64,000 nt of DNA from Thalassolituus marinus (GTDB taxonomy: Bacteria > Pseudomonadota > Gammaproteobacteria > Pseudomonadales > Oceanobacteraceae). Positions 29,241-38,383 of the stretch are shown piece by piece. The number at the start of each line of letters is the position of its first letter. Position 1 is the stretch's first letter. The notes below the pieces were generated by a model. The model had not been told where the DNA came from. It saw only the letters and a list, made by a program, of their open reading frames with translations, and searched no databases. The DNA is taken from contig NZ_JAEDAH010000097.1 in the NCBI RefSeq assembly GCF_020320395.1, positions 1 to 64,000 of the forward strand, read 5' to 3'. A program made the position numbers and the translations under genes.

Positions 29241-30149
29241 ATGACCGAGTACAACCTGACGCACTTAAAGCAGCTTGAAGCGGAAAGTATTCATATCATC
29301 CGTGAAGTCGCTGCAGAATTCGACAATCCGGTAATGCTTTACTCTATTGGTAAAGACTCTGCCGTAATGCTGCACCTGGCACGTAAAGCCTTCTATCCGG
29401 GCAAACCGCCCTTCCCGCTGATGCACGTGGATACCACGTGGAAATTCCGCGAGATGATCGAGTTCCGCGACAAAATGGCCAAAGAGATTGGCATGGAGCT
29501 GCTCGTTCACACCAACCAGGAAGGTGTCGAACAGGGTATCGGCCCGTTCACCCATGGTTCTTCCAAGCACACTGACGTGATGAAAACCCAGGCGCTGAAA
29601 CAGGCTCTGGACAAGTACGGCTTTGATGCAGCCTTTGGTGGCGCACGTCGTGACGAAGAAAAATCCCGTGCGAAAGAGCGCGTGTACTCTTTCCGTGACA
29701 GCAAGCACCGCTGGGACCCGAAAAACCAGCGTCCTGAGCTGTGGAACATCTACAACGGCAAAGTAAACAAAGGCGAAAGCATCCGTGTCTTCCCTCTGTC
29801 GAACTGGACCGAACTGGATATCTGGCAATACATCTACCTCGAGAGCATTCCGCTGGTACCACTGTACTTCGCTGACAAGCGTCCGGTAGTAGAACGCGAC
29901 GGCATGCTGATCATGGTCGACGACGAACGTCTGCCGCTGAAAGAAGGCGAAGTGCCGGAAATGAAATCCGTACGCTTCCGTACCCTGGGTTGTTACCCAC
30001 TGACCGGTGCGGTGGAATCCGAAGCAGCCACACTGCCTGAAATCATTCAGGAAATGCTGCTGACCACCACATCCGAACGTCAGGGCCGTGCCATTGACCA
30101 CGATTCATCCGGCTCAATGGAGAAGAAAAAACAGGAGGGGTACTTCTAA
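29241..30149 (+). CDS. cysD: Sulfate adenylyltransferase small subunit
   Basis: 302 residues, the E. coli length. The PP-loop motif is [17 protein letters not shown], and [15 protein letters not shown] and [15 protein letters not shown] follow. With CysN it forms adenosine 5'-phosphosulfate from ATP and sulfate, the first step of sulfate assimilation. Its stop overlaps the cysN start by one base (TAATG). The AT-rich 200 bases upstream are a plausible CysB-controlled promoter region, but I cannot place a site. Confidence 0.97.
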   Translation: MTEYNLTHLKQLEAESIHIIREVAAEFDNPVMLYSIGKDSAVMLHLARKAFYPGKPPFPLMHVDTTWKFREMIEFRDKMAKEIGMELLVHTNQEGVEQGIGPFTHGSSKHTDVMKTQALKQALDKYGFDAAFGGARRDEEKSRAKERVYSFRDSKHRWDPKNQRPELWNIYNGKVNKGESIRVFPLSNWTELDIWQYIYLESIPLVPLYFADKRPVVERDGMLIMVDDERLPLKEGEVPEMKSVRFRTLGCYPLTGAVESEAATLPEIIQEMLLTTTSERQGRAIDHDSSGSMEKKKQEGYF

Positions 30150-31756
30150 TGTCACATCAATCTGATCTGATTGCTTCCGATATTCTTGAATACCTGAAGC
30201 AGCACGAAAACAAAGAACTGCTGCGTTTCCTGACCTGCGGAAACGTGGACGATGGTAAGTCGACCCTGATTGGCCGACTGCTGCACGATTCCAAAATGAT
30301 CTATGAAGATCAGCTGGCCGCTATCGAAAAAGACAGCGCCAAATCCGGCACCACCGGCGAAAAAATCGACCTGGCACTGCTGGTTGACGGTCTGCAGGCT
30401 GAGCGTGAGCAAGGCATCACTATTGACGTAGCGTACCGTTACTTCAGTACCGCCAAGCGTAAGTTCATTATCGCCGACACACCGGGACACGAGCAGTACA
30501 CCCGTAACATGGCCACCGGTGCATCCACCTGTGACCTGGCCATCATCCTGATTGATGCCCGCTACGGTGTACAGACCCAGACCAAGCGTCACAGCTTTAT
30601 CGCATCGCTGCTGGGTATTAAGCACGTTGTCGTGGCCGTTAACAAAATGGACCTGAAAGACTTCGACGAAGGCGTTTTCAACAAAATTGAAGCCGACTAT
30701 CGCGAGTTTGCTCAAAAGCTGCAGCTGGACAACATCTACTTCGTACCAATGTCGGCCCTTGATGGCGACAACGTGGTAGAGAAATCTTCCCGTTCCCCCT
30801 GGTACAGCGGTCAGACTCTGATGGAGATTCTGGAAACCGTAGAAGTAGCCAAGGACAAGAACCTGGAAAACTTCCGTCTGCCAGTACAGTACGTTAACCG
30901 TCCGAACCTCGACTTCCGTGGCTTCTGCGGCACCATCGCTGCCGGTACCGTTCATCCGGGCGATACCATCATGGCGCTGCCATCGCAGAAAACCAGCAAG
31001 GTTGAACGCATCGTGACTTACGATGGCGACCTGCAGGAAGGTTTTGCTGGCCAGGCCGTTACCCTGACTCTGGAAGACGAAATCGACATCAGCCGCGGCG
31101 ACGTGATTGTAAAAGTCGACGATCTGCCACAGGTCGGTAAAAAACTGAATGCAGACATCGTATGGATGACCGAAGCCTCGCTGGTTCCGGGCAAACCATA
31201 CGACCTGAAATTCGCCTCCAGCTCTACCGCCGGCACCTTCAGCAAGATCCATCACCTGGTGGACGTGAATACCATGGAACAGAGCCAGGCTGACGAAGTG
31301 AAGCTGAACGAAATCGCGCTGGTCGAAGTATCGCTGGAAAAAGCCGTACCATTCGACAGCTACAGCAAGATTCCGGGCACCGGTGCTTTCATCGTTATCG
31401 ACCGTATGACCAACGTCACCATTGGTGCTGGCATGATCGTCGGTGCTGCCAGCGATTCTGACGACAACCGTGCAGTGACCGCCGACGAGAAAGCGCGTCG
31501 CTTCAACCAGAAGCCAGCCATCGTTGCGGTGAACGCGGTCGAGCCGGAAGCCATTGTTAACGCACTGGATCGCCGCCTGTTCGAGATGGGCCGTGTTGCC
31601 GCCGTTGCCAGCAACGACGAAGCACTGATTCTTAAGAACGCCGGTCTGGTGGTACTGGTTGCCGGTGGTGCTGACCACGCCGACATCAGTCTCGCCGCCG
31701 ATCAGGAAACCATCGACAGCCTGATTGCCGACCTGCAGGAACAGGGCATCATCTGA
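30149..31756 (+). CDS. cysN: Sulfate adenylyltransferase large subunit (GTPase)
   Basis: 535 residues. An EF-Tu-like GTPase domain has the P-loop [34 protein letters not shown] and the NKMDLKD base-recognition motif, followed by two beta-barrel domains. It uses GTP hydrolysis to drive CysD. It is longer than E. coli CysN (475). The extra C-terminal part, about 70 residues with [13 protein letters not shown] and LVVLVAGG, resembles a remnant of a CysC-type domain without the kinase P-loop, so APS kinase must be encoded elsewhere. Confidence 0.95.
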   Translation: MSHQSDLIASDILEYLKQHENKELLRFLTCGNVDDGKSTLIGRLLHDSKMIYEDQLAAIEKDSAKSGTTGEKIDLALLVDGLQAEREQGITIDVAYRYFSTAKRKFIIADTPGHEQYTRNMATGASTCDLAIILIDARYGVQTQTKRHSFIASLLGIKHVVVAVNKMDLKDFDEGVFNKIEADYREFAQKLQLDNIYFVPMSALDGDNVVEKSSRSPWYSGQTLMEILETVEVAKDKNLENFRLPVQYVNRPNLDFRGFCGTIAAGTVHPGDTIMALPSQKTSKVERIVTYDGDLQEGFAGQAVTLTLEDEIDISRGDVIVKVDDLPQVGKKLNADIVWMTEASLVPGKPYDLKFASSSTAGTFSKIHHLVDVNTMEQSQADEVKLNEIALVEVSLEKAVPFDSYSKIPGTGAFIVIDRMTNVTIGAGMIVGAASDSDDNRAVTADEKARRFNQKPAIVAVNAVEPEAIVNALDRRLFEMGRVAAVASNDEALILKNAGLVVLVAGGADHADISLAADQETIDSLIADLQEQGII

Positions 31757-31774
31757 GACGCCCACCCTGCCTGA

Positions 31775-31810
31775 AGCCCTGCCCTATGCGAAGACGGCAG
31801 GGCTTTTTTG
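31775..31810 (+). terminator. Terminator of cysDN
   Basis: A perfect 9-bp stem AGCCCTGCC/GGCAGGGCT is followed by TTTTTG and more T. It lies 19 bases after the cysN stop. Confidence 0.85.
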
Positions 31811-31817
31811 TTTTGAG

Positions 31818-31964
31818 TCGGATGTCGGATGTCGGATGTCGGATGTCGGATGTCGGATGTCGGATGTCGGACGCCGGATGTCGGACGCCGGACGCCGGAC
31901 GCTGGACGCCGGACGCTGGACGCCGGACGCTGGACGCTGGAGGCTGGAGGCTGGAGGCTGGAGG
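31818..31964. repeat. 21-unit heptamer tandem repeat
   Basis: Exactly 147 bases made of 21 units of 7 bases. In order: seven TCGGATG; TCGGACG; CCGGATG; TCGGACG; two CCGGACG; CTGGACG; then CCGGACG and CTGGACG twice in alternation; then four CTGGAGG. Unit sequence drifts steadily from one end to the other. It lies between the cysN terminator and the tRNA-Met promoter. All frames across it stay open, which creates spurious frames on both strands. Confidence 0.95.
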
Positions 31965-32040
31965 CATTCGCCCGCACAAGGCTTTTGCGGCAGAGATTCC
32001 GCCAATGTCTAACTCGTTGAAAATTATCAGGAAAAAGTGT

Positions 32041-32068
32041 TTGACAGCCCGCAAAATGCTGGCATAAT
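32041..32068 (+). promoter_or_regulatory. Sigma-70 promoter of tRNA-Met
   Basis: TTGACA at 32041-32046 and CATAAT at 32063-32068 with a 16-base spacer, then ACGCGCCAC, the same GC-rich discriminator type as at the tRNA-Leu promoter. Confidence 0.8.
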
Positions 32069-32109
32069 ACGCGCCACTTGAGAGGCACACAGCCAATCAG
32101 GTGTGAAGT

Positions 32110-32186
32110 GGCAATGTAGCTCAGCTGGTTAGAGCACAGCACTCATAATGCTGGGGTCGGCAGTTCAAGTCTGCCCATTGCTACCA
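32110..32186 (+). tRNA. tRNA-Met (CAT), elongator type
   Basis: 77 bases with encoded CCA. The acceptor is GGCAATG/CATTGCT (G1-U72), the D-arm TAGCTCAGCTGGTTAGAGC, the anticodon loop CTCATAA and the variable loop GGGGTC. The variable loop and the lack of an initiator-type C1-A72 mismatch favour elongator Met. A lysidine-modified tRNA-Ile (CAT) shares the loop and cannot be fully excluded. Confidence 0.88.
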
Positions 32187-32195
32187 CTAATTCTG

Positions 32196-32231
32196 AAAAC
32201 CCGCTTATCAGCAATGACAAGCGGGTTTTTT
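32196..32231 (+). terminator. Terminator after tRNA-Met
   Basis: AAAACCCGCTT pairs with AAGCGGGTTTT around a 12-base loop and continues into a T-run. On the minus strand it can also serve the peroxiredoxin-like gene that ends at 32251. Confidence 0.8.
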
Positions 32232-32250
32232 ATTGCCTGAAAATATCTGC

Positions 32251-32835
32251 TTACGCCTCACCACCCTGCGCAAACGCCTCAATAGCTGCCAAAGGCAGAT
32301 GATCGCCTTCGTCCTTGCCGTAATACGCCGTCACGATTGTGCCCTGCTCGTCTACCAGAAAGTTCATTGGCATGGTGTGCAGTGCACCGGAAACCGACGT
32401 TGGCCAGTAGCCTTTTACCAGCATGGAATACAGCGCGGTTGGTAAGCGCGCGAGCATACCGCGTATTACGCCCAGCCAGGAGTAACGCACTCCAAAGCGG
32501 CGATGTACCTCTGCCCGGTAATCCGCCAGTACCGGAAACGGGGCATGGTGACGTTCAGCGTAGGGACGCAGCTCTGCCGCAGATGAATCAAACACAGCGA
32601 TCACCGTAAAGTCTTGTGGCCACTCTGCCTGACGCTGAATCAGCTGATGCAGACGCAGGTTGCAGAACGGACAACTGGCAAAGCGGAAGAACACCACCAG
32701 CGCTCGCCGGCCCTGCAGGTCACGACTGGACCAGATTGAACCATCCAGAGCGGGCAATGAGAATGCTGGCAGGCTATCGCCAGGATTCAGCTGGACAACG
32801 TCGCTCTGGCGACCAGCTTGCTGGGTGGAGGTCAT
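32251..32835 (-). CDS. Peroxiredoxin-like (AhpC/TSA) protein
   Basis: 194 residues with a thioredoxin/peroxiredoxin fold. GDSLPAFSLPALDGS leads to VVFFRFASCPFCNLRL, where Cys55 and Cys58 form a CPFC pair in place of the usual peroxidatic Cys context; later TMPMNFLVDEQGTIV holds the cis-Pro. This matches the AhpC/TSA 'peroxiredoxin-like' family. Disulfide reductase or peroxidase activity is plausible; the substrate is unknown. Confidence 0.75.
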   Translation of the reverse strand: MTSTQQAGRQSDVVQLNPGDSLPAFSLPALDGSIWSSRDLQGRRALVVFFRFASCPFCNLRLHQLIQRQAEWPQDFTVIAVFDSSAAELRPYAERHHAPFPVLADYRAEVHRRFGVRYSWLGVIRGMLARLPTALYSMLVKGYWPTSVSGALHTMPMNFLVDEQGTIVTAYYGKDEGDHLPLAAIEAFAQGGEA

Positions 32836-32952
32836 ATAGAGTTCCTTCTGTTGCGGGCAAGCGTGGCTCGCACCGGATTTTTTATTTATTCGACTCAGTG
32901 CTTAGTCGCCTAAGGTGCCGCTTTCTTACAAAGGGAGCCATTATTACTTCAC

Positions 32953-32985
32953 ATGCACTGCATGGCTGGCCATGCAAAAGTGCAT
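32953..32985. other. Strong hairpin upstream of pgm; otherwise gene-free 312-base gap (32836-33147)
   Basis: ATGCAC, then TGCATGGC, a TG centre, GCCATGCA, an AAA bulge and GTGCAT form a 14-bp two-part stem. No T-run follows on either strand. The surrounding gap holds one 67-codon minus-strand frame that lacks a ribosome binding site or family features, so I call no gene there. The hairpin may lie in the pgm leader or in the peroxiredoxin gene's promoter region. Confidence 0.5.
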
Positions 32986-33147
32986 CCGGCAATAAACGAC
33001 GTGCCAAACCACCGAAAGCCAGGTAAATAGCCTGCAGCGGTGGCTCTTTGTTATATGGATTTGGTAATGTAGCGCCTGTTTTCACACATGGCAGGCCGGA
33101 GCGCCTGCGATATGAGATTTGAATACCGCTTTTATGAGGGAAGCAGT

Positions 33148-34725
33148 GTGATTAAGACCTTACTGGACGCCTATCAGCAACAGAAACCCGATGCTGCCAA
33201 CAGCGCGCAACGGGTGACCTTCGGCACCTCCGGACATCGTGGCTCAGCGTTAAAGAGCACCTTCAACGAACAGCATATTCTGGCGATTGCCCAGGCCGTG
33301 GCCGATTACCGCGCCCAGGCCGGAATTAACGGCCCACTGTTTTTAGGTCTGGATACTCACGCCCTGTCGCAGTTGGCATGGGAAACGGCACTGCGCGTAT
33401 TAGTTGCCAACGACGTCGACGTGCGCGTTGCCGCTCACAAGCAGGTTACCGCAACGCCTCTCGTCAGCCGTGCCATTCTGCAGGCTAACACTGGCAAAAC
33501 CGCTGGTCTGGCGGATGGTGTGATCATCACGCCGTCACACAACCCACCGGAAGACGGCGGTATTAAGTACAACACGCCGGATGGCGGCCCGGCCGATGGT
33601 GACGTGACCGGTTGGATTGAATCCCGCGCCAATGAATATCTGGCTGCGGATTGCACTCAGGTGAAAACCGTTGAGCTGCCAGCCGCTATCGCCGCTGCAA
33701 CAGAATACGATTACGTTGCTGAATACATCGCGCAGCTTGAACAAGTGGTCGATCTGGATGCTATTCGCAACAGCACATTGAAGCTGGGCGCCGATCCGAT
33801 GGGCGGCACTGCCCTGCCAATCTGGCAGGCACTGGCAAAAGACGAACGTCTGAACCTGACCGTGGTAAACGAGACTCTGGACCCAACCTTTGCGTTTATG
33901 CCACCGGATCACGATGGTCGTATCCGTATGGACTGCTCCAGCACCGCGGCCATGGCCAACCTGCTGAATGCCCGCGATCAGTTTGATATCGCACTGGCGA
34001 ACGACCCGGATGCTGACCGCCACGGTATTGTCGATGCCGCCGGCCTGATGAACCCGAACCATTTCCTGTGTGTGTGCGTGGATTATCTGCTGACCCATCG
34101 TCCGCAGTGGAGCGGCGCACTGAAAATCGGTAAGACACTGGTAACCTCTTCGATGATGGACCGTGTGGTAGCGTCTCATCAGCGTGAACTGTATGAAGTG
34201 CCGGTCGGGTTTAAATGGTTCGTAAAAGGTCTGTACTCAGGCGAACTGGCTTTCGGTGGTGAAGAAAGCGCCGGCGCGAGCTTCCTGACTCTGGACGGCA
34301 ACGCCTGGAGCACCGATAAAGACGGTATTCTGCTGTGCTTACTGGCGGCAGAGATCACTGCAGTAACCGGCCTCAAGCCGTCGCAGTACTACGCCAAACT
34401 GGTAAAACAACACGGCAACCCGGTTTACCGCCGTATTGATGCACCGGCCACACCAGAGCAGAAAGCGTCGTTCAAAAAGCTCTCTGCCGACAGCATTAAG
34501 GCTGATGAGCTGGCGGGTTCTGCGATCACAGCAGTACACACCACCGCACCGGGTAATGGCGCTTCCATTGGCGGTATTAAGGTATCCACCGAAAACGGCT
34601 GGTTCGCAGCGCGGCCAAGTGGTACCGAAGATATCTATAAGATTTACGCCGAAAGCTTTGACGGTGAAGACCACCTGCAGAAGCTACTGGATGAAGCGAA
34701 AGCCCTGCTGAGCGACGTGCTGTAA
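33148..34725 (+). CDS. pgm: Phosphoglucomutase (alpha-D-glucose phosphate-specific)
   Basis: 525 residues from a GTG with GAGGG seven bases upstream; a frame extension upstream is not conserved. It interconverts glucose-1-phosphate and glucose-6-phosphate. Visible marks are FGTSGHRGSALKSTFNE, the phosphoserine loop ITPSHNPPEDGGIKYN, the metal loop NDPDADRHGIV, the sugar-binding [11 protein letters not shown] and the phosphate-binding [17 protein letters not shown] second, frameshifted copy lies at 58719-60294, so this copy is probably the functional one. Confidence 0.95.
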   Translation: MIKTLLDAYQQQKPDAANSAQRVTFGTSGHRGSALKSTFNEQHILAIAQAVADYRAQAGINGPLFLGLDTHALSQLAWETALRVLVANDVDVRVAAHKQVTATPLVSRAILQANTGKTAGLADGVIITPSHNPPEDGGIKYNTPDGGPADGDVTGWIESRANEYLAADCTQVKTVELPAAIAAATEYDYVAEYIAQLEQVVDLDAIRNSTLKLGADPMGGTALPIWQALAKDERLNLTVVNETLDPTFAFMPPDHDGRIRMDCSSTAAMANLLNARDQFDIALANDPDADRHGIVDAAGLMNPNHFLCVCVDYLLTHRPQWSGALKIGKTLVTSSMMDRVVASHQRELYEVPVGFKWFVKGLYSGELAFGGEESAGASFLTLDGNAWSTDKDGILLCLLAAEITAVTGLKPSQYYAKLVKQHGNPVYRRIDAPATPEQKASFKKLSADSIKADELAGSAITAVHTTAPGNGASIGGIKVSTENGWFAARPSGTEDIYKIYAESFDGEDHLQKLLDEAKALLSDVL

Positions 34726-34738
34726 GCACTATATCCTG

Positions 34739-34772
34739 AAAAAAACAGCCGCTGATTGCGGCTGTTTTTTTA
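34739..34772 (+). terminator. Terminator of pgm
   Basis: ACAGCCGC/GCGGCTGT stem with loop TGATT, flanked by A7 and T7, directly after the pgm stop. Confidence 0.85.
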
Positions 34773-34841
34773 TAGTTTCCCGCCAAATGAAAAATGCCCG
34801 TACAATAGCGCCCTATTTTTCTCTCAGATAAGCAGTACGCC

Positions 34842-35384
34842 ATGGCCCTGAAGGCAACCATTTATAAAGCGGAACTGATGGTCTCGGATATGGACCGTCA
34901 TCATTACCAGACCTACAACCTGACCATCGCTCAGCATCCGTCAGAAACGCTGGAGCGTATGATGGTACGCATCGCTGCCTTTGCATTAAATGCAGAGGAG
35001 AATCTGGAATTCAGCCGTGGCCTGAGTACCGACGATGAGCCAGACCTGTGGGCACATTCCCTGAGCGATGAAATCGAGCTTTGGATTGAACTGGGTCAGC
35101 CGGATGAAAAACGCATCCGCAAAGCCTGTAACCGCTCGAAGGAAGTGCACATTTATGGCTATCACGGTCGTGCGTTTTCTGTCTGGTGGGAACAAATGGC
35201 TGCGACCTGTCGCCGCTTTAACAACCTGAAGGTGTTTGAATTTGATAACGCCGCCATTGAGCAGCTGGAACAACTGGCCGACCGCACCATGCGCCTGCAG
35301 GCCAATATTCAGGATGGTGTGATGTGGCTGGGCAATAACGAACACAGCATTGAACTGAAAGCCGAAGCTCTTCAGGGCGCGTGA
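34842..35384 (+). CDS. yaeQ: YaeQ family protein
   Basis: 180 residues matching YaeQ end to end: MALKATIYKAELMVSDMDRH, HPSETLERMMVRIAAFAL, a PDLWAHSLSDEIELWIELG core and VHIYGYHGRAFSVWWEQ. YaeQ has a PD-(D/E)XK nuclease-like fold and once was linked to RfaH suppression; its role is unsettled. It converges on the solute-binding protein gene, and the two coding ends overlap by 13 bases. Confidence 0.93.
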   Translation: MALKATIYKAELMVSDMDRHHYQTYNLTIAQHPSETLERMMVRIAAFALNAEENLEFSRGLSTDDEPDLWAHSLSDEIELWIELGQPDEKRIRKACNRSKEVHIYGYHGRAFSVWWEQMAATCRRFNNLKVFEFDNAAIEQLEQLADRTMRLQANIQDGVMWLGNNEHSIELKAEALQGA

Positions 35385-36094
35385 ATAATGCGCCACAACT
35401 CGCCGTCGGCCTCCAGCCGACGGATGGCCTCATTGAAGCGCCGGGTTAGCATCCGTCCACGCTCATCATCCTGAAAGGCAAAGAAAATCGGTAGCACCGC
35501 CAAAGGACGTGCTTCGTCATAGAGGATGACGTCCTGCGCATTAAGCTGACGGATATTGCCCTGAGTCGAAATCTCATCACCGAGAAACACGTCAATGCGC
35601 CCAGCCAGAAGCTTCTGTAAATTCTGCGGGTCGGTATTCACACCTTCGTAGATAGTACCCGGTACCGACATTAATGGCGCCGGATAGGTAAAGCCCTGGG
35701 TAAATCCCACCTGATGCCCCGCCAGCCCTTCGGCTTTGTGAATTAGCGGTCCGTCTTTCAGCGTATAGGCATAGATACGCTTGGTACTGAACGGCAGCGT
35801 AGCGGAATAGTCTCCACTCAGGGTTCCAGCCAGTGCCGGGAAGAAACCCTCCAGCTCCTTCTGCAAAAACGCATCACGAGTACGCTGAGTGGGCATAAAC
35901 TGGATCTCCAGTGCCACACCAGCCTCGTCTGCTACTCGCCGCGCAACATCAACAAAGCGCCCCTCAGTCGCCGACTCCACCAGCAGTGGAATATGAAATG
36001 TGCCCAGCTGAACACGCAACGGTTCCTGCGCAGACGCAACAGAGCTGAGCAACAAGATTACAGCGGCCAAAACGGGCTTGAGGATTCTTTTCAT
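35372..36094 (-). CDS. Periplasmic substrate-binding protein, SBP family 3-like
   Basis: About 240 residues from one of two adjacent ATGs (36097 or 36094). The signal peptide is MKRILKPVLAAVILLLSSVASA. The rest resembles the type of amino-acid ABC transporter binding domains that often stand alone (FVDVARRVADEAGV, GHQVGFTQGFTYP, LLAGRIDVFLGDEIS, RRFNEAIRRLEADGELWRI). No permease or ATPase is nearby. It may bind an amino acid or similar small ligand, or act as a sensor. It could be the last gene of the FKBP-mtfA unit (70-base gap). Confidence 0.75.
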   Translation of the reverse strand: MKRILKPVLAAVILLLSSVASAQEPLRVQLGTFHIPLLVESATEGRFVDVARRVADEAGVALEIQFMPTQRTRDAFLQKELEGFFPALAGTLSGDYSATLPFSTKRIYAYTLKDGPLIHKAEGLAGHQVGFTQGFTYPAPLMSVPGTIYEGVNTDPQNLQKLLAGRIDVFLGDEISTQGNIRQLNAQDVILYDEARPLAVLPIFFAFQDDERGRMLTRRFNEAIRRLEADGELWRIIHAP

Positions 36095-36163
36095 CATCGA
36101 CTCTCGGGCCTGAAGATTAAGCCAGAATAGAATGCACCTGCAGCACATTCCATACCTCCGGGG

Positions 36164-37006
36164 TTATTTCTTCGACCGTTCGCCAGGCTGATGCCGCCCT
36201 TTTCTGCCACTGGCGCGAGCAGCGGCTTCTGCGGCACGTAACTGCCTGACCTGCTGTGCGCGGTTCTGCTGATAGAAGTCAGCCAGCCACCGGTACAACT
36301 GCGGATGCTTCTTCTGCAAAAGCTCCGGGCGCTCAAAAAAATATTCAGAGGTTACGGCAAAAAATTCAGCTGGATTGGTTGAGGCATAACTATCAATGCC
36401 GATGCGTGATTCCCCCATCTCCCCGATTTTGTCCTGAATCAGCGCCGACCACTGACTACTGCAGGCATAGTTAGCTGCCAGCCGTTCCGGAAAACCGTCG
36501 GCCACGCCATCTGCCATATCCAGCAGGTGGACAAACTCATGAATGCCGACGTTGCGTTTGTCTTCGCTGTTGGCAAAACCAGCATGCAGATCCGGCTTAC
36601 TGAGCACCAGCTTTCCCGCCATCGGGCCACTACCAACCATTCCTGAATAACGCGAATCAGGCTGACCACACTGAAACTGATTATTGAACAGCCCCGGTAG
36701 TAAAAACACGGCCGCGACATTCATATAGTGCCAGTCGGGTAGCCCCCACACCGGAATAATGGCGCTGGCACCCACCAGCAAGCGGTCTTCGTCGGTCAGC
36801 TCTATGGTATCCGACGCTTCAATACGTGTGGTCGACCAGAAGTGGCGCATACGCAGGTTAAACACCGCCTGCTCTTCAGCAGACAGGTTGCGGTAAAAGG
36901 CAACGTGCTCATGCAAAAAGTCAGACCACTCACCCTGCCATGGCGGCAAAGGTGGTGGTGGCGTTACTAACTGACGATAAATCCAGTCGAACAAACGTCG
37001 GAACAT
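36164..37006 (-). CDS. mtfA: MtfA-type zinc metallopeptidase (M90)
   Basis: 280 residues. The zinc motif is HEFVHLLDMADG, and NPAEFFAVTSEYFFERPELL contains the third ligand Glu. PVWGLPDWHYMNVAAVFLLP resembles the N-terminal region of MtfA. In E. coli, MtfA is a peptidase that binds and inactivates Mlc and so affects glucose PTS expression. The C-terminal 30 residues are basic and low-complexity. It starts four bases after the FKBP gene ends. Confidence 0.88.
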   Translation of the reverse strand: MFRRLFDWIYRQLVTPPPPLPPWQGEWSDFLHEHVAFYRNLSAEEQAVFNLRMRHFWSTTRIEASDTIELTDEDRLLVGASAIIPVWGLPDWHYMNVAAVFLLPGLFNNQFQCGQPDSRYSGMVGSGPMAGKLVLSKPDLHAGFANSEDKRNVGIHEFVHLLDMADGVADGFPERLAANYACSSQWSALIQDKIGEMGESRIGIDSYASTNPAEFFAVTSEYFFERPELLQKKHPQLYRWLADFYQQNRAQQVRQLRAAEAAARASGRKGRHQPGERSKK

Positions 37007-37010
37007 ATGA

Positions 37011-37487
37011 TCAGCCGCCGATGCTCAGTAACTCAACATCAAAAATCAGCAGCGAACCCGGCGGAATATTGCCCACGCGGCTGTTGCCATAGGCCAGATT
37101 TGACGGAATCCAGAAACGGGTCTTTTCACCTTCAACCATTAACTGCACGCCTTCGGTCCAGCCCGGAATCACCTGATTCAGACCAAAGCTGATCGGTTCG
37201 TTGCGCTGTACCGAACTGTCGAACACAGTGCCATCTGCCAGCGTTCCGTGATAGTGCACCAGCACTTTATCCCGTGCTCCCGGATGCTCGCTGCCATGAC
37301 CGGCGCTGAGTACCTCATACTGCAGGCCAGATGCTGTTTGTTGCACGCCTTCACGCTTTCCATTTTCCGCCAGCAGGTGCTCACCAGCGGCAATATTTTC
37401 ATCCGCTCCTTTGCTGCCCACGCCTGCTCGACGTAAGGCATAAATGACCAGTGCGGCAATCACAATCACCAGAATGGCGTTAAACAT
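37011..37487 (-). CDS. FKBP-type peptidyl-prolyl isomerase, membrane-anchored
   Basis: 158 residues. One N-terminal span (FNAILVIVIAALVIYAL) is followed by a linker and a C-terminal FKBP domain with DKVLVHYHGTLADGTVFDSS, QVIPGWTEGVQLM and GEKTRFWIPSNLAYG. It should catalyse proline isomerisation, probably in the periplasm given a single N-terminal anchor. GGAGA precedes the ATG. First gene of a unit with mtfA. Confidence 0.9.
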   Translation of the reverse strand: MFNAILVIVIAALVIYALRRAGVGSKGADENIAAGEHLLAENGKREGVQQTASGLQYEVLSAGHGSEHPGARDKVLVHYHGTLADGTVFDSSVQRNEPISFGLNQVIPGWTEGVQLMVEGEKTRFWIPSNLAYGNSRVGNIPPGSLLIFDVELLSIGG

Positions 37488-37604
37488 AGTGTTCTCCAGT
37501 ATGGGGGATCATGGGCAAATCACAGGATAACTGACCGTCTGGTACCTTTACCCGGACAATGACTTACCATATAAACAAGTCATCATAAGAAAATCAGCAG
37601 AACT

Positions 37605-38375
37605 ATGACAGAACAGCGCCGTTCTCCCATCGTATTTATTCATGGTATGTGGTGTGGACCAGAGGTTTTCCAGCCCTATGCGGACTACTTCACATCACTG
37701 GGCTACGAATGCCATGTCCCGGCCCTGCGTGGCCATGAAAGCATGCAACAATCGCTGGACAGCCTGGGAACAACCAGCATTACGGATTACGCCAACGACC
37801 TGGAAGCCTTTATCCGGACACTGGATAGAAAACCCATAGTCATTGGTCATTCCATGGGGGGCTTGCTGGTGCAGATACTGTGTGCACGCAATCTGGTCGA
37901 TAAAGCCGTGCTGCTGTGCCCGGCATCGCCAGCAGGTATTCACGCATTAACGCCGTCGGTCGTGCGCAGCTTCTTTGGTGTTATGGCGCGCTGGGGCTTC
38001 TGGCGAAAAGCCAATAAATTATCGCCGGCGGCTGCACGCTATGCGCTGTTTAATAAACTTTCAGGACAAGCAGCACAGGATGCCTATCTGCAAATGCGCT
38101 ATGAAAGCGGTCGGGCAGCGTTTGAAATTGGCTTCTGGCTGATTGACCCGAACAAAGCCACCGTGGTTAATCCGGCCCATGTCACGCAGCCTATGCTGGT
38201 TATCAGCGGCGAGAACGATCACATCACACCCGCCAGCGTGAATAAGAAAGTGGCAGCTCGGTACCGCTATGCAGAATATCGCAGTTACCCGAACCATGCT
38301 CACTGGCTGATCAGTGAGCCGGGCTGGGAAAATATCGCGCAGGATGTCGCCGCGTGGCTGGAAAAATCCGGCTAG
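37605..38375 (+). CDS. Alpha/beta hydrolase
   Basis: 256 residues: FIHGMWCGPEVF (oxyanion region), the nucleophile elbow VIGHSMGGLLVQ, an acidic residue in VISGENDHITPAS and the catalytic His in YPNHAHWLISEPGW. It belongs to the lysophospholipase/esterase-like branch; the substrate is not predictable. Single gene between two minus-strand genes. Confidence 0.82.
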   Translation: MTEQRRSPIVFIHGMWCGPEVFQPYADYFTSLGYECHVPALRGHESMQQSLDSLGTTSITDYANDLEAFIRTLDRKPIVIGHSMGGLLVQILCARNLVDKAVLLCPASPAGIHALTPSVVRSFFGVMARWGFWRKANKLSPAAARYALFNKLSGQAAQDAYLQMRYESGRAAFEIGFWLIDPNKATVVNPAHVTQPMLVISGENDHITPASVNKKVAARYRYAEYRSYPNHAHWLISEPGWENIAQDVAAWLEKSG

Positions 38376-38383
38376 GCGCAGAT

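Noticed and set aside
30152-31765. A 537-codon open frame antisense to cysN, and a 278-codon frame antisense to cysD
   Set aside because: The sense frames are unambiguous cysN and cysD. The antisense openness comes from codon bias in highly expressed genes, and the translations show no family features.
31725-32142. Several open frames with repetitive DVGCRMS- or RHPTSDI-type translations across the heptamer array
   Set aside because: A 7-bp repeat cycles through all frames and lacks stops, so long frames are expected by construction. No ribosome binding site or homology-like features.
32882-33085. A 67-codon minus-strand frame in the gap before pgm
   Set aside because: No ribosome binding site, no recognisable domain, and it covers the strong hairpin at 32953-32985.
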